Positions 52,281 to 61,576 are shown, counted from the first letter of the stretch. The stretch: 64,000 nucleotides of DNA from Pseudomonas putida (GCF_030159595.1 NZ_BSKJ01000009.1:224358-288357); one strand, 5' to 3'. The notes: generated by a model not told the origin, from the letters alone. Program-made: numbers and translations.

Positions 52281-53170
52281 CAGTCGTCCCTGCTCCCCAG
52301 ACGGCTGCCCCAACCCAGCTTGGTGCGGCAGACCTCGTAGTAATTGTGGTCCAGCGGGTGGATCAGGCGCAGCTTCTGCGGCTTCTTGCTGACCGTGATG
52401 GTGTCGCCGGGGGCGCAGGTGAAGTGGTTCTGGCCGTCACAGGACACTTGCGGGTAAATCTGCAGGTCCTTGGACACCACGATCTTCAGTTCGCTGTTGC
52501 CGTCGACCACGATCGGCCGGCCCGACAAGGTGTGCGGGTACATCGGCACGATGACGATGGCATCGAGCTTGGGGTGCATGATCGGGCCACCGGCCGACAG
52601 CGCGTAGGCGGTGGAACCGGTGGGGGTGGCGACGATCAGGCCGTCGGCCTTCTGGCTGCAGACGAACTGGCCGTCGATGTAGATCTCGAACTCGATCATG
52701 CGCGTGGACTTGCCCGGGTGCAGCACCACGTCGTTCAGCGCATCGCCCTGGCCGATGGCCTCATGATGACGGCGCACCTCGGCCTGCAGCAGGAAGCGGT
52801 TTTCCACCAGGTAGTGGCCGTCGAGTACCTCAGCGACCTTCTCTTCCAGCTCGTCAGGACGGATGTCGGTGAGAAAGCCCAGGTTGCCACGGTTGATGCC
52901 CAGCACCGGAATGTTGTGGCGAGCCAGGGCGCGGGCAGCGCCCAACAGGCTGCCGTCGCCGCCAACCACGATGACCAGGTCGCAGACTTCGCCCAGCAGC
53001 TTGCGGGTGGAGGTTTGCAGGCCATGGCCGGGCAGCACTTCGGCGATGGTGTCCTCGAGAATCACATGCAGGTGGCGCTCGAGGAGGAATTTTTTCAGTC
53101 GGCGAATGGTGTCGAGCACCTGCGAGCTGCCAAGGCGACCGATGATACCGATATTGCGAAATTGCTCCAT
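52280..53170 (-). CDS. nadK: NAD kinase
   Basis: Protein of 296 aa. The GGDGS motif is at 70-74, followed by NRGNLGFLTDI, the NE/D-like ALNDVVLH, and the Gly-rich DGLIVATPTGSTAY and LSAGGPIMHP signatures. It phosphorylates NAD+ to NADP+. The start at 53170 (MEQFRNIGIIGR) has CAGGAG upstream; the longer open frame covers the divergent gene's start region. It is first in the six-gene operon nadK-phosphoesterase-rhomboid-DUF1315-DUF2797-pepN. Confidence 0.96.
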   Translation of the reverse strand: MEQFRNIGIIGRLGSSQVLDTIRRLKKFLLERHLHVILEDTIAEVLPGHGLQTSTRKLLGEVCDLVIVVGGDGSLLGAARALARHNIPVLGINRGNLGFLTDIRPDELEEKVAEVLDGHYLVENRFLLQAEVRRHHEAIGQGDALNDVVLHPGKSTRMIEFEIYIDGQFVCSQKADGLIVATPTGSTAYALSAGGPIMHPKLDAIVIVPMYPHTLSGRPIVVDGNSELKIVVSKDLQIYPQVSCDGQNHFTCAPGDTITVSKKPQKLRLIHPLDHNYYEVCRTKLGWGSRLGSRDD

Positions 53171-53258
53171 GGGGCTCCTGCGAGGCTCTGCGGCGGGTGA
53201 CGATGGGCCGATTATGGGCGAAACCACCCGGCAGCGGCAAACCGGCTATGCTCGCTGG

Positions 53259-54191
53259 ATGATGCCATTCGCCCTGCTCCATGACCTGCCCCGGCACCTG
53301 CGCCGCCCAGCGGTGCGCGACCTGGCATGGGCCCTGCTGTCGCCACCCCTGCTCAGCGCCCCGCCCTGCCCCCAGCGCCACCCGCTGGCGGGTAGCCTGT
53401 GGGCGCAGCAGCCGATGCGCCTTGAGCAGTGGTTGCGGGCCCTGGATGACGACGACCGCCCCTTGCAAGACTGGCTGGCGAAACTCGGCAGCCGGCGGTT
53501 AGGGCATTACTACGAACGCCTGTGGCAATTTGCCCTGGGCCAGGCGCCGGGCATCGAGCTACTGGCAGCCAACCTGGCAATTCGTGACGCGGGGCGCACG
53601 CTGGGCGAGCTGGACGTGGTGCTGTGCGACCGCGACGGCGTGCATCACCTGGAACTGGCAATCAAGTTGTACCTGGGGCCGGAAGGCGCCGGGCACGACC
53701 CGCAAGCCTGGCTGGGGCCAGGCTGCCATGACCGGCTGGGGACCAAGCTTGCGCACCTGACGGGGCATCAGTTGCCCATGTCGAAGGCGGCGCACAGCCG
53801 CGAGCTGCTGGCCCGGTTGGGGATTGATCAGGTGCAGGCACATGTGTGGCTGGGTGGCTATCTGTTCTATCCGTGGCCGGGGCATGCCGAGCCGCCTGCG
53901 GGCGCCAACCCGCAGCACTTGCGCGGGCGCTGGGTGCGACGGCGGGACTGGGTCATGGCAGCGGGTGAGCATTGGCAGCCGCTGCAGCGGCATGCCTGGC
54001 TGGCACCTGCGCGGGTCGAGGCAGGCGAAGGCTGGACGGCGGCACAGTTTGCGGCCTGGTTGCATGTGCTGGAACGGCAGGCGCCGGCGCAGTTGCTGGT
54101 GAGGTTGGCGCCTGATGCTGATGGTACTTGGCAGGAGGTGGAGCGGGTGTTTCTGGTGGCTGACAGTTGGCCATTTACACCCGAGGCATGA
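53259..54191 (+). CDS. DUF1853 family protein
   Basis: Protein of about 310 aa. RRPAVRDLAWALLSPPLL and RLGHYYERLWQFAL are DUF1853 signatures; GELDVVLCDRDGVHHLELAI reads like a restriction-endonuclease-type E-x-K/D core. No signal or membrane segment. It is divergent from nadK. Start could be 53259, 53262 or the longer MGETTRQR at 53214; none has a strong ribosome site. Function unknown; a nuclease fold is inference. Confidence 0.85.
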   Translation: MMPFALLHDLPRHLRRPAVRDLAWALLSPPLLSAPPCPQRHPLAGSLWAQQPMRLEQWLRALDDDDRPLQDWLAKLGSRRLGHYYERLWQFALGQAPGIELLAANLAIRDAGRTLGELDVVLCDRDGVHHLELAIKLYLGPEGAGHDPQAWLGPGCHDRLGTKLAHLTGHQLPMSKAAHSRELLARLGIDQVQAHVWLGGYLFYPWPGHAEPPAGANPQHLRGRWVRRRDWVMAAGEHWQPLQRHAWLAPARVEAGEGWTAAQFAAWLHVLERQAPAQLLVRLAPDADGTWQEVERVFLVADSWPFTPEA

Positions 54192-54326
54192 TGTCGCCCG
54201 CGAAGAGATCGGCGCAGACAACACAATTTTCACAGACCCAGCGCAAAGATTTGTTCCCGCTAACCCTTACAGTGGTACCTGAGCGCCAGCAAGAGCGCCA
54301 TTCCGACCTGATGACGAGGACCGATC

Positions 54327-54872
54327 ATGGTTTCATCCACCCCCGCGACCCACTATGCGCGCCTGTCCATCGCCCTGCATTGGCTGATGCTGGTGCTGCT
54401 GGCCGCTGTCTACGCCCTTATCGAACTGCGCGGCCTGTTCCCCAAGGACAGCGTTGAACGCAACCTGATGAAAGACCTGCACTTCATGCTCGGGCTCAGT
54501 GTGTTCGTGCTGGTCTGGCTGCGCCTGGCCGTACGCGTGAGCCGACCGACCCCACCCATCGTGCCCAAGCCACCCGCCTGGCAGACCGGCCTTGCGCACC
54601 TGATGCACCTGGCGCTGTATCTGCTGATGATCGGCCTGCCGCTGGCCGGCTGGCTGATCCTCAGCGCCGCCGACAAACCGGTGCCGTTCTTCGGCCTGGA
54701 GCTGCCACACCTGATCGGCCCTGACCCGGACCAGGCCAAGTTCATCAAAGGCTGGCATGAACGCATCGGCAGTTGGGGCTACTGGCTGATCGGCCTGCAC
54801 GCGCTGGCCGGCCTGTATCACCACTATGTGCAGCGCGACAACACGCTGCTGCGCATGCTGCCCTACAAGTAA
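54327..54872 (+). CDS. Cytochrome b561
   Basis: Protein of 181 aa with four membrane helices. Heme-ligand His residues occur in IALHWLM, KDLHFMLGLS, LHLALY (in HLMHLALY) and the terminal LHALAGLYHHYVQRDNTLLR, the bacterial b561 pattern. It transfers electrons in the inner membrane, probably from quinol to acceptors such as superoxide, as known for CybB. GAGGACCGATC precedes the ATG. Its last 10 bp overlap the convergent PLP-enzyme gene. Confidence 0.93.
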   Translation: MVSSTPATHYARLSIALHWLMLVLLAAVYALIELRGLFPKDSVERNLMKDLHFMLGLSVFVLVWLRLAVRVSRPTPPIVPKPPAWQTGLAHLMHLALYLLMIGLPLAGWLILSAADKPVPFFGLELPHLIGPDPDQAKFIKGWHERIGSWGYWLIGLHALAGLYHHYVQRDNTLLRMLPYK

Positions 54873-55753
54873 CCGCGCCGGCCCTGAAGGCCACCTGTGT
54901 GCACAACGATAAGGCGGGTGCCGGGCGTGAACAGCCCGGCCTCGACCTGATCACGCAGGGCCAGCAGGGCCTTGCCGGTGTAGAGGGCTTCGAGTGGCAC
55001 GCCGCTGTGCTGCTCGCACTCGGCGATGAAGACCAGCAGGTCATCGTCGAACTTGCCGAAACCGCTGCGGCAGGCGTCGTGTAGCTGGTAACCGTGGGCG
55101 CCGGCCAGCGCTGCCACCGTCTGCGGCACACCATGATCCCTGGGCACCGCCAGTGCGCCATGTACGGCATGTGTGCCTGCCTCTGCCAGTACCAGGCCGG
55201 CCAAGGTTGTACCCGTTCCAGCAGCCAACCACCAGGCGTCATAATCCGACCAGCCCAGTGCCGCAATCTGCGAGCGCGCCTGCTCCATGATCAGGGCGCA
55301 ACCCTGTGCGCCGGCCAGCCCGCCGCCGCCTTCTGGGATGCAATGCCAGCCGGGGTAGCAGGCCTGCCAGGGTTGCCAGAAGCCGGCTTCGTTGCGTGCA
55401 CGATACCCGCCATAGCCCAGCCAGTGCAGCTCCATGCCCAGCGCCTGCAAGTCACGCACAGTAGGTGTGTCCTGGGCGTGGCCGCGCAGCAGGCCGGCAG
55501 TGGCGAAACCGAAGCGCTTGCCTGCGGCGGCCAGGGCGTGCAGATGATTGGAATGATTGCCGCCGAGGCTGACAAGGCCAGGGGCGTTGCGGGTACTGGC
55601 TTGCTGCAGGTGATGGCGCAGCTTGAACCACTTGTTGCCGCTGATAAGCGGGTCGATCAGGTCCAGGCGCAGGATGGCGGCCTCGACACTGGCAGTTGCC
55701 AGCCAAGGCAGGTTCAGGGGTTGCAGGGGCGCTTGTGGGAGGTCGAAAAACAT
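54863..55753 (-). CDS. PLP-dependent ACC deaminase/D-cysteine desulfhydrase family enzyme
   Basis: Protein of 296 aa of the fold-type II beta family. The PLP Lys is in LISGNKWFKLRHHL, SLGGNHSNHLHALAAAGKRF is the stacking-loop motif, and WWLAAGTGTTLAGLVLA binds the phosphate. Members either degrade D-cysteine to sulfide and pyruvate or deaminate 1-aminocyclopropane-1-carboxylate. The sequence is shorter than AcdS (about 338 aa) and closer to the desulfhydrase-like subgroup, so D-cysteine breakdown is more likely. It lies downstream of a hairpin that ends fadH. Confidence 0.88.
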   Translation of the reverse strand: MFFDLPQAPLQPLNLPWLATASVEAAILRLDLIDPLISGNKWFKLRHHLQQASTRNAPGLVSLGGNHSNHLHALAAAGKRFGFATAGLLRGHAQDTPTVRDLQALGMELHWLGYGGYRARNEAGFWQPWQACYPGWHCIPEGGGGLAGAQGCALIMEQARSQIAALGWSDYDAWWLAAGTGTTLAGLVLAEAGTHAVHGALAVPRDHGVPQTVAALAGAHGYQLHDACRSGFGKFDDDLLVFIAECEQHSGVPLEALYTGKALLALRDQVEAGLFTPGTRLIVVHTGGLQGRRGYL

Positions 55754-55778
55754 CGTGCGAGTTTACCAGCGAAATCCT

Positions 55779-55797
55779 GGGGCCGCTGTGCGGCCCC
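55779..55797. terminator. GGGGCCGC/GCGGCCCC hairpin after fadH
   Basis: An 8-bp perfect stem with loop TGT sits 7 bp past the fadH stop, the same stem as at 42894. No U-tract. Confidence 0.6.
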
Positions 55798-55804
55798 GGC
55801 AATC

Positions 55805-57841
55805 TCAGAGTTCAGCCGCCAACCTTGACCCTTGGCTGATGGCCCGCTTGGCATCCAATTCAGCCGCTACATCCGCACCACCAATCAGGTGCACCGACTG
55901 CCCTGCCGCCACCAACCCGTCCTGCAGCTCGCGCAGCGGATCCTGCCCGGCGCAGATCACCACGTTGTCCACCGGCAACACCTGCGGCTCGCCGTCCGCC
56001 ACGCGAATGTGCAAACCGGCATCATCGATACCCAAGTACTCGACACTGTTCAGCATCTGCACCCGCTTGTTCTTCAATCCGGTGCGGTGAATCCAGCCAG
56101 TGGTCTTGCCCAGGCCATCACCCACCTTGGACTGCTTGCGCTGCAACAGGTACACCTGCCGCGCCGGGGCATGCGGCTCCGCCTTGACCCCGGCCACGCC
56201 ACCGCGTGCTTCCAGGTGGGTATCGATGCCCCACTCCTTCCAGAACGCCTCACGGTCCTGGCTGGTGGCGACGCCCTGATGCACCAGGTACTCGGACACA
56301 TCGAAGCCGATACCACCTGCGCCAATCACCGCGACAGCCTTGCCCACCGGCTTGCGCTCAAGCAGCACATCCAGGTAGCTGAGCACCTTGGCATGCTCTA
56401 CCCCAGGAATGGCCGGCGTGCGTGGGGCGATGCCGGTGGCCAGGATAATGTCGTCGTAGCCGCCACTCACCAGCGCCTGTACATCGACACGGGTATTCAG
56501 GCGCAGGTCCACGCCCGTGCTTTTCACCTTGTTACGGAAGTAGCGCAAGGTTTCATAGAACTCTTCCTTGCCTGGCACCCGCTTGGCGACGTTGAACTGC
56601 CCGCCAATTTCGCTGGCAGCATCGAACAGGGTTACCGCGTGGCCACGCTCGGCTGCCACCGTGGCCGCCGCCAGGCCAGCCGGACCTGCCCCCACCACCG
56701 CAATGCGCTTCACGAGCCGCACGGGCAGGTAGTTGAGTTCGGTTTCGTGACAAGCACGGGGGTTGACCAGGCAGCTGGTCAGCTTGCCACCAAAGGTGTG
56801 GTCCAGGCAGGCCTGGTTGCAACCGATGCAGGTGTTGATTTCGTCGGCGCGGCCGGCGGCCGCCTTGTTGACGAAGTCGGGGTCGGCCAGGAACGGCCGG
56901 GCCATCGAGACCATGTCGGCATCGCCTTCGGCCAATACGGCCTCGGCCACTTCCGGGGTGTTGATGCGGTTGGTGGTGATCAGCGGAATGTTCACCACGC
57001 CGCGCAGTTTGGCGGTGACCTTGCTGAACGCCGCACGCGGCACTTTGGTGGCAATGGTCGGAATACGCGCTTCGTGCCAGCCGATGCCAGTATTGATCAA
57101 GGTTGCGCCAGCCTGCTCGATGGCCTTGGCCAGCAGCTCGATCTCGTCCCAGGTGCTGCCACCCTCGACCAGGTCAAGCATCGACAGGCGGAAGATGATG
57201 ATGAAATTCGGCCCTACCGCACCGCGTACCCGGCTGACGATGTCCACCGCCAGGCGCATACGGTTTTCATAACTACCGCCCCAGCGGTCGGTACGGTGGT
57301 TGGTATGGGCAGCCAGGAACTGGTTGATGAAGTAGCCTTCCGAACCCATGATCTCGACGCCGTCGTAACCGGCACGCTGGGCCAGCACCGCGCAGTTGAC
57401 GAAGTCGGCGATCTGCTTCTCGATGCCCGCCTCATCCAGCTCTTTGGGCTTGAACGGGTTGATCGGCGCCTGGATCGCACTGGGTGCCACTTGCCGTGGG
57501 CTGTAGGCATAGCGCCCGGCATGCAGGATCTGCAGGCAGATCTTGCCGCCGGCGGCATGCACCGCTTCGGTGACAATGCGGTGCTTGTCGGCCTCTTCCT
57601 CGGTGCTGAGCTTGGCCGCACCGGAATACACCCCGCCTTCATCATTGGGTGCAATGCCCCCCGTCACCATCAGGCCAACGCCGCCATGTGCGCGCTCGGC
57701 AAAGTAGGCGGCCATGCGTTCGAAACCGCCGGGGCGCTCTTCGAGGCCGGTGTGCATCGAGCCCATCAGGGTGCGGTTGCGCAAGGTGGTGAAGCCCAGG
57801 TCCAGCGGAGCGAGCAGGTGCGGGTAGCGGTCGGCGGCCAT
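55805..57841 (-). CDS. fadH: 2,4-dienoyl-CoA reductase (NADPH)
   Basis: Protein of 678 aa. An old-yellow-enzyme TIM barrel with FMN (RNRTLMGSMHTGLEE, and EIMGSEGYFINQFLAAHTNH) is followed by the [4Fe-4S] Cys set CIGCNQACLD then SCLVNPRAC. FAD/NAD(P) domains show AVVGAGPAGLAAATVAAERG and AVIGAGGIGFDVSEYL. It removes double bonds from polyunsaturated fatty acids in beta-oxidation. The start at 57841 is chosen since the longer frame is divergent promoter DNA. A PsrA-like motif lies about 85 bp upstream. Confidence 0.95.
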   Translation of the reverse strand: MAADRYPHLLAPLDLGFTTLRNRTLMGSMHTGLEERPGGFERMAAYFAERAHGGVGLMVTGGIAPNDEGGVYSGAAKLSTEEEADKHRIVTEAVHAAGGKICLQILHAGRYAYSPRQVAPSAIQAPINPFKPKELDEAGIEKQIADFVNCAVLAQRAGYDGVEIMGSEGYFINQFLAAHTNHRTDRWGGSYENRMRLAVDIVSRVRGAVGPNFIIIFRLSMLDLVEGGSTWDEIELLAKAIEQAGATLINTGIGWHEARIPTIATKVPRAAFSKVTAKLRGVVNIPLITTNRINTPEVAEAVLAEGDADMVSMARPFLADPDFVNKAAAGRADEINTCIGCNQACLDHTFGGKLTSCLVNPRACHETELNYLPVRLVKRIAVVGAGPAGLAAATVAAERGHAVTLFDAASEIGGQFNVAKRVPGKEEFYETLRYFRNKVKSTGVDLRLNTRVDVQALVSGGYDDIILATGIAPRTPAIPGVEHAKVLSYLDVLLERKPVGKAVAVIGAGGIGFDVSEYLVHQGVATSQDREAFWKEWGIDTHLEARGGVAGVKAEPHAPARQVYLLQRKQSKVGDGLGKTTGWIHRTGLKNKRVQMLNSVEYLGIDDAGLHIRVADGEPQVLPVDNVVICAGQDPLRELQDGLVAAGQSVHLIGGADVAAELDAKRAISQGSRLAAEL

Positions 57842-57923
57842 GGATAGGTCCCCTGGTGGCGTGATCACGGGATGCGGGCACCTCACTGGTCGGCGGGGCC
57901 CGTCGTTTATCTGTCAACGACAT

Positions 57924-57937
57924 TAAACAACCGTTTG
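57924..57937 (-). promoter_or_regulatory. PsrA-box-like motif upstream of fadH
   Basis: TAAACAACCGTTTG fits the [GC]AAAC-N2-4-GTTT[GC] pattern of the fatty-acid-responsive regulator PsrA apart from the first flanking base. Placed in the fadH leader region, it could link fadH to long-chain fatty acids. Confidence 0.45.
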
Positions 57938-58052
57938 AACTGGCTCAATGATTCAAACTGACAAGTTCATGATCAGAACCAACAAGAAAACCTCACGCCA
58001 CGTCATGAATTGTAAAAATATTTTCACGAGCGTATTGAAAACGTAAATCAAT

Positions 58053-58067
58053 TGTAAATAATTCGCA
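58053..58067. promoter_or_regulatory. Fur-box-like site upstream of the second TonB receptor
   Basis: TGTAAATAATTCGCA matches 10 of 14 fixed positions of the 7-1-7 Fur core TGATAATNATTATCA and lies 34 bp before the ATG, where Fur binding would block transcription when iron is replete. An AT-rich near-palindrome (GTAAAAATATTTTCAC, 58012) sits upstream. Confidence 0.55.
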
Positions 58068-58100
58068 TCCGATAATAACTACCAATTGGATGTTGCCTTC

Positions 58101-60338
58101 ATGGTCAAAACCCGCCTCACCCGGCTGTCTCCCCTGTCACTGCACCTGTGCCTCGGCGTCGCCGCAGCACTGCCAACCGGCGTACTGCGCGCCGAAACAC
58201 TGGCCCTGACGACACAGGAGGCTGCCAAGGAAGGCGGCAATCACGTCGCACCCCCATTGGAGCTGTCCGCCACCAACGTCGAAAGCCAGTGGCTGGGCGC
58301 CAGCACGGAAAACACCGGCAGCTATGCACCGGGCACCACCACCATGGGCGGCAAGGGGCCGCAGAAACTGCGCGAAATCCCGCAATCGGTAACCGTCATC
58401 ACCGATCAGCGCCTGCAGGACCAGCAATTGCGCAACATGGACCAGGTGATGAACCAGATGACGGGTGTTACCCGCAAGGAGGCGTGGGCCAAGAACACCT
58501 ATGTGTCACGAGGCTTCGAAATCAATGATGTGCGCTACGAGGGCGGTGCCACTTCGAGCATGCTCGACAGCAGCCGCTACGAAGACCTTGCCCAGTTCGA
58601 CAGCGTCGGCCTGTTGCGCGGTGCCGACGGCTTGTACGGCGCAGGCGAACCGGGCGGCGTGATCAACTTCAGCTACAAGCGCCCGCTGGCGGTGCCACAG
58701 GTCAAGACACTCACCTCGGCCGGCAGCTGGGACAACTACCGCGGCGAGTTCGACGTAACCGGCCCCCTGGCAATGGACGGTCGCCTGCGCGGGCGCTATG
58801 TAGGCGTACTGGAAGACAAACACAACTTCGTCGACTACGACCACAAGAAACGCAACCTCAATTATGTGTCGTTCGAGTTCGATGCCAGCGACGATACCCT
58901 GCTGTTCTTCGGTGCCAGCCACCAGCGCGACGACCTCAAGGGCGTGCGCAACACACTGGGACGCTTCTCCGACGGCAGCGACCTGGGCTTGTCACGCAGC
59001 ACCAACCTGACCACGCCCTGGAGCTGGAACGATATCGAGAACACCACGGTGTTCGCCCGCCTCGACCAGCAACTGAGCGACAACTGGAAAGCCGTGGCCA
59101 ATGTGCGCCACAACATCAACCGCAACGCGCAGAACGTGGTGGAGTTGGAAAACCCCATCGACCCGGTTACCGGTACCGGTGGTTCGTGGTGGAACAACCA
59201 GCATGATTTCAAAACCACCAACACCACCCTGGACCTGAACCTGCAAGGCTCGTTCGACGCGTTCGGCCACATGCACGACCTGACCGTGGGGGTGGACGGC
59301 AGCAAGCTGAAAAGCCGTGGCGGCAGCTACTGGAACTTCCTTTACGACGACCTGATCTTCTCGCCAACCCTGCCGGACCGCTTCCCCACGGCGGAGAACT
59401 TCCCGGACACCAGCACCGATGTGCGCAAGGCAGGGGCTTATACCTCGCTGCGCATCCGCCCGGTGGACGACCTGTCGCTGATCATCGGTGGCCGCTATAC
59501 GCTCATGGAAGACACCGAGTATGTCGGCGCCAACGGCCAGAAGCTCAACTCCATCGATGAGGACCGCCAGTTCGTACCGTACTACGGCATCGTCTACGAC
59601 CTCAGCGAAACCACCAGCCTGTATGCCAGCCACGCCGAAATCTACAAGTCGCAGGCCACCAAGCTGCAAGGCCCGCCGCCAGGCAGCAAGGCCCTGGAGC
59701 CGTTGACCGGCACCAACTACGAGGTCGGCATCAAGCAGGAACTGGCTGACGGCAAGCTGCTGGCCAGCTTTGCCTTGTACCGTATCGAGAAGAAGGGCGA
59801 AGGCCAGATCGATCCCGACTACCCACGTCAGTGGGGGTCTGTCACCTCATGCTGCTATGTCGGCAATGGCTACCAGCTGAGTCAGGGCTTCGAACTGGAA
59901 CTGAACGGCGAAGTGCTGCCTGGGCTGCAAGTGGCGTTGGGCTATACCTACAACGCCAACGAGAACAAGCGTGAAGGCGATGCCCGCTTCAGCACCCATA
60001 CCCCGCGCCACCTGTTCAAGCTGTGGACCGACTACCGCTTCCAGCGCCTGCCGGCACTGAGCCTTGGCGCTGGGGTGATCGCCCAGAGCGAGCACAGCGA
60101 ATCGGGCACCGTGGTGCCTTTGGGCGGCAGCGAATCGCTGGACTACTCCTTCGTGGAAAGCGGCTATGCCATCTACTCGGCGCGTGCCGCGTTCGATCTG
60201 GACGAGCACTGGACGCTGGCCCTGAACGCCAACAACCTGTTCGACAAAACCTACTACAGCACCGTGTCTTCGACCGGCTATGGCAACCTGTACGGCGAAC
60301 CACGCAGCTTCCTGGTCAGCCTGAGCGGCAAGTTCTGA
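58101..60338 (+). CDS. TonB-dependent siderophore receptor (no STN domain)
   Basis: Protein of 745 aa. The signal peptide ends near residue 31 (LRA then ET), then a short spacer, the plug domain (LREIPQSVTVITDQRLQDQQ through LLRGADGLYGAGEPGGVIN) and the barrel, ending KF. Unlike the receptor at 16.5 kb it has no N-terminal STN domain, so it does not signal to a FecR. The ATG at 58101 is used; a TTG at 58086 in the same frame is less likely. A Fur-like box just upstream implies direct iron repression. The ligand is unknown; a catecholate or ferrichrome-type siderophore is possible. Confidence 0.93.
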   Translation: MVKTRLTRLSPLSLHLCLGVAAALPTGVLRAETLALTTQEAAKEGGNHVAPPLELSATNVESQWLGASTENTGSYAPGTTTMGGKGPQKLREIPQSVTVITDQRLQDQQLRNMDQVMNQMTGVTRKEAWAKNTYVSRGFEINDVRYEGGATSSMLDSSRYEDLAQFDSVGLLRGADGLYGAGEPGGVINFSYKRPLAVPQVKTLTSAGSWDNYRGEFDVTGPLAMDGRLRGRYVGVLEDKHNFVDYDHKKRNLNYVSFEFDASDDTLLFFGASHQRDDLKGVRNTLGRFSDGSDLGLSRSTNLTTPWSWNDIENTTVFARLDQQLSDNWKAVANVRHNINRNAQNVVELENPIDPVTGTGGSWWNNQHDFKTTNTTLDLNLQGSFDAFGHMHDLTVGVDGSKLKSRGGSYWNFLYDDLIFSPTLPDRFPTAENFPDTSTDVRKAGAYTSLRIRPVDDLSLIIGGRYTLMEDTEYVGANGQKLNSIDEDRQFVPYYGIVYDLSETTSLYASHAEIYKSQATKLQGPPPGSKALEPLTGTNYEVGIKQELADGKLLASFALYRIEKKGEGQIDPDYPRQWGSVTSCCYVGNGYQLSQGFELELNGEVLPGLQVALGYTYNANENKREGDARFSTHTPRHLFKLWTDYRFQRLPALSLGAGVIAQSEHSESGTVVPLGGSESLDYSFVESGYAIYSARAAFDLDEHWTLALNANNLFDKTYYSTVSSTGYGNLYGEPRSFLVSLSGKF

Positions 60339-60346
60339 TGCCGCCG

Positions 60347-60368
60347 CCGGGGCCGGTTGCGGCCCCGG
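60347..60368 (+). terminator. GC-rich hairpin after the TonB receptor gene
   Basis: CCGGGGCCG and CGGCCCCGG form a 9-bp stem with loop GTTG, 8 bp after the stop. No U-tract follows. Confidence 0.55.
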
Positions 60369-60453
60369 TACAACCAAATCGCACAATTGACCTTCCGCTG
60401 GGCGCCGGTTTGCTCGTACCCTTGTCACAGTTCCAACTGAATAGACACGGCCA

Positions 60454-61572
60454 ATGCGAAAACTGCTTACTGGCGCTTTGGCGCTGGTCTTCCTCGCCGC
60501 CCTCTGCGGCTACGGCTTCTGGACCCAACAGCGCCCGGAAGGCCATTACCTTTCCGACCTGCGTATAGAACTGGCGCTGAACCATGGCGTACCGGGCGAG
60601 CACGGCAACCTGCTGGGCGTCGAGCCGTTGCTGTACCCGGGCGATTACCAGAACCTGCAACGTTTGCACCGCAAGCTCGCTGCGTACCTGGAGCAGGCCC
60701 GCACCCAAGGGTTGGTGGGGCCGCGCACGGTGGTCGTGCTGCCGGAGCACATCGGCACCTGGCTGTGGGCGCGTGGGGAAAAGAACGAGCTGTACCAGGT
60801 CACGCAAAGCCGCGAAGCCCTGCAATGGCTGGAGCTGAGCAACCCGCTGCGCTACGGCCTGGCGATGCTGGGCGCCGACGGCGACGACTGGCGCGCCGAC
60901 GCGCACCTGCGCATGAAGGCCGAACAAATGGCCGCAGACTACCAGCAACTGTTCGGCGGCCTGGCCAAGGAATTCGGCGTTACCCTGGTGGCCGGTTCCA
61001 TCGTGCTGCCTGCACCCTATGTGAAACAAGGCGTACTGCACGCTGGTAGCGGCCCGCTGTTCAACAGCAGCATGGTGTTTGCCGGTGACGGCTCGCTACT
61101 GGGCCAGCCACAGCACCAGCAGTTCCCCGACAGCGAAATGCGCCGCTATGTCCATGATGGCCGCCAGCAACCGCTGCAGGTCGTGCAAACCCCCGCCGGG
61201 CGCTTGGGCGTGCTGGTGGGCAGTGACAGCTGGTACCCGCAAAACCACCAGCAGCTGGCTAAGCAAGCCGTACAACTGGTCGCCAACCCGGTGTTTCTAA
61301 GCGGTAAGGGCAGCTGGCTAGCGCCATGGCGCGGCAACCGTCACCAGGATGCAAGCGCCGGGCTGCCGCTGCAGCGTGGCGAAGTCAGCGAACAGACGGC
61401 CTGGCAACGCCTGACCGAGGCAGCTGGGGGTAGCGTCAGCAGCATGAGCGTGTTCATGCGCGGGCAATTCTGGGAACAGGGCAGCGATGGCCAAGGTTTC
61501 GCCTACCAGGCAGGTGAATTGCTGGTGGGCAACCCCAGCCCAGGTGCCCGCTTGTTGAACCTGTGGCTGTAA
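60454..61572 (+). CDS. Carbon-nitrogen hydrolase-fold protein, catalytic Cys and Lys absent
   Basis: Protein of 372 aa. A signal anchor (residues about 2-22) is followed by a nitrilase-like alpha-beta-beta-alpha domain. The catalytic Glu is kept in VVLPEHIGTWLW. The usual Lys motif reads GSLLGQPQHQQFPDSE without Lys, and the Cys elbow (usually ICYD) reads GVLVGSDSWYP, with Gly then Ser. By eye alignment two of three catalytic residues are lost, so it may be a pseudo-enzyme or use another mechanism. It is anchored in the inner membrane facing the periplasm. It lies 4 bp upstream of an AraC-type regulator, likely one operon. Confidence 0.75.
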   Translation: MRKLLTGALALVFLAALCGYGFWTQQRPEGHYLSDLRIELALNHGVPGEHGNLLGVEPLLYPGDYQNLQRLHRKLAAYLEQARTQGLVGPRTVVVLPEHIGTWLWARGEKNELYQVTQSREALQWLELSNPLRYGLAMLGADGDDWRADAHLRMKAEQMAADYQQLFGGLAKEFGVTLVAGSIVLPAPYVKQGVLHAGSGPLFNSSMVFAGDGSLLGQPQHQQFPDSEMRRYVHDGRQQPLQVVQTPAGRLGVLVGSDSWYPQNHQQLAKQAVQLVANPVFLSGKGSWLAPWRGNRHQDASAGLPLQRGEVSEQTAWQRLTEAAGGSVSSMSVFMRGQFWEQGSDGQGFAYQAGELLVGNPSPGARLLNLWL

Positions 61573-61576
61573 CCCC

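Noticed and set aside
55832..57847. 671-aa open frame on the plus strand opposite fadH
   Set aside because: Pure antisense shadow: the minus strand encodes an intact FadH with all cofactor motifs, and the plus-strand product is His/Gln/Arg-rich without domains.
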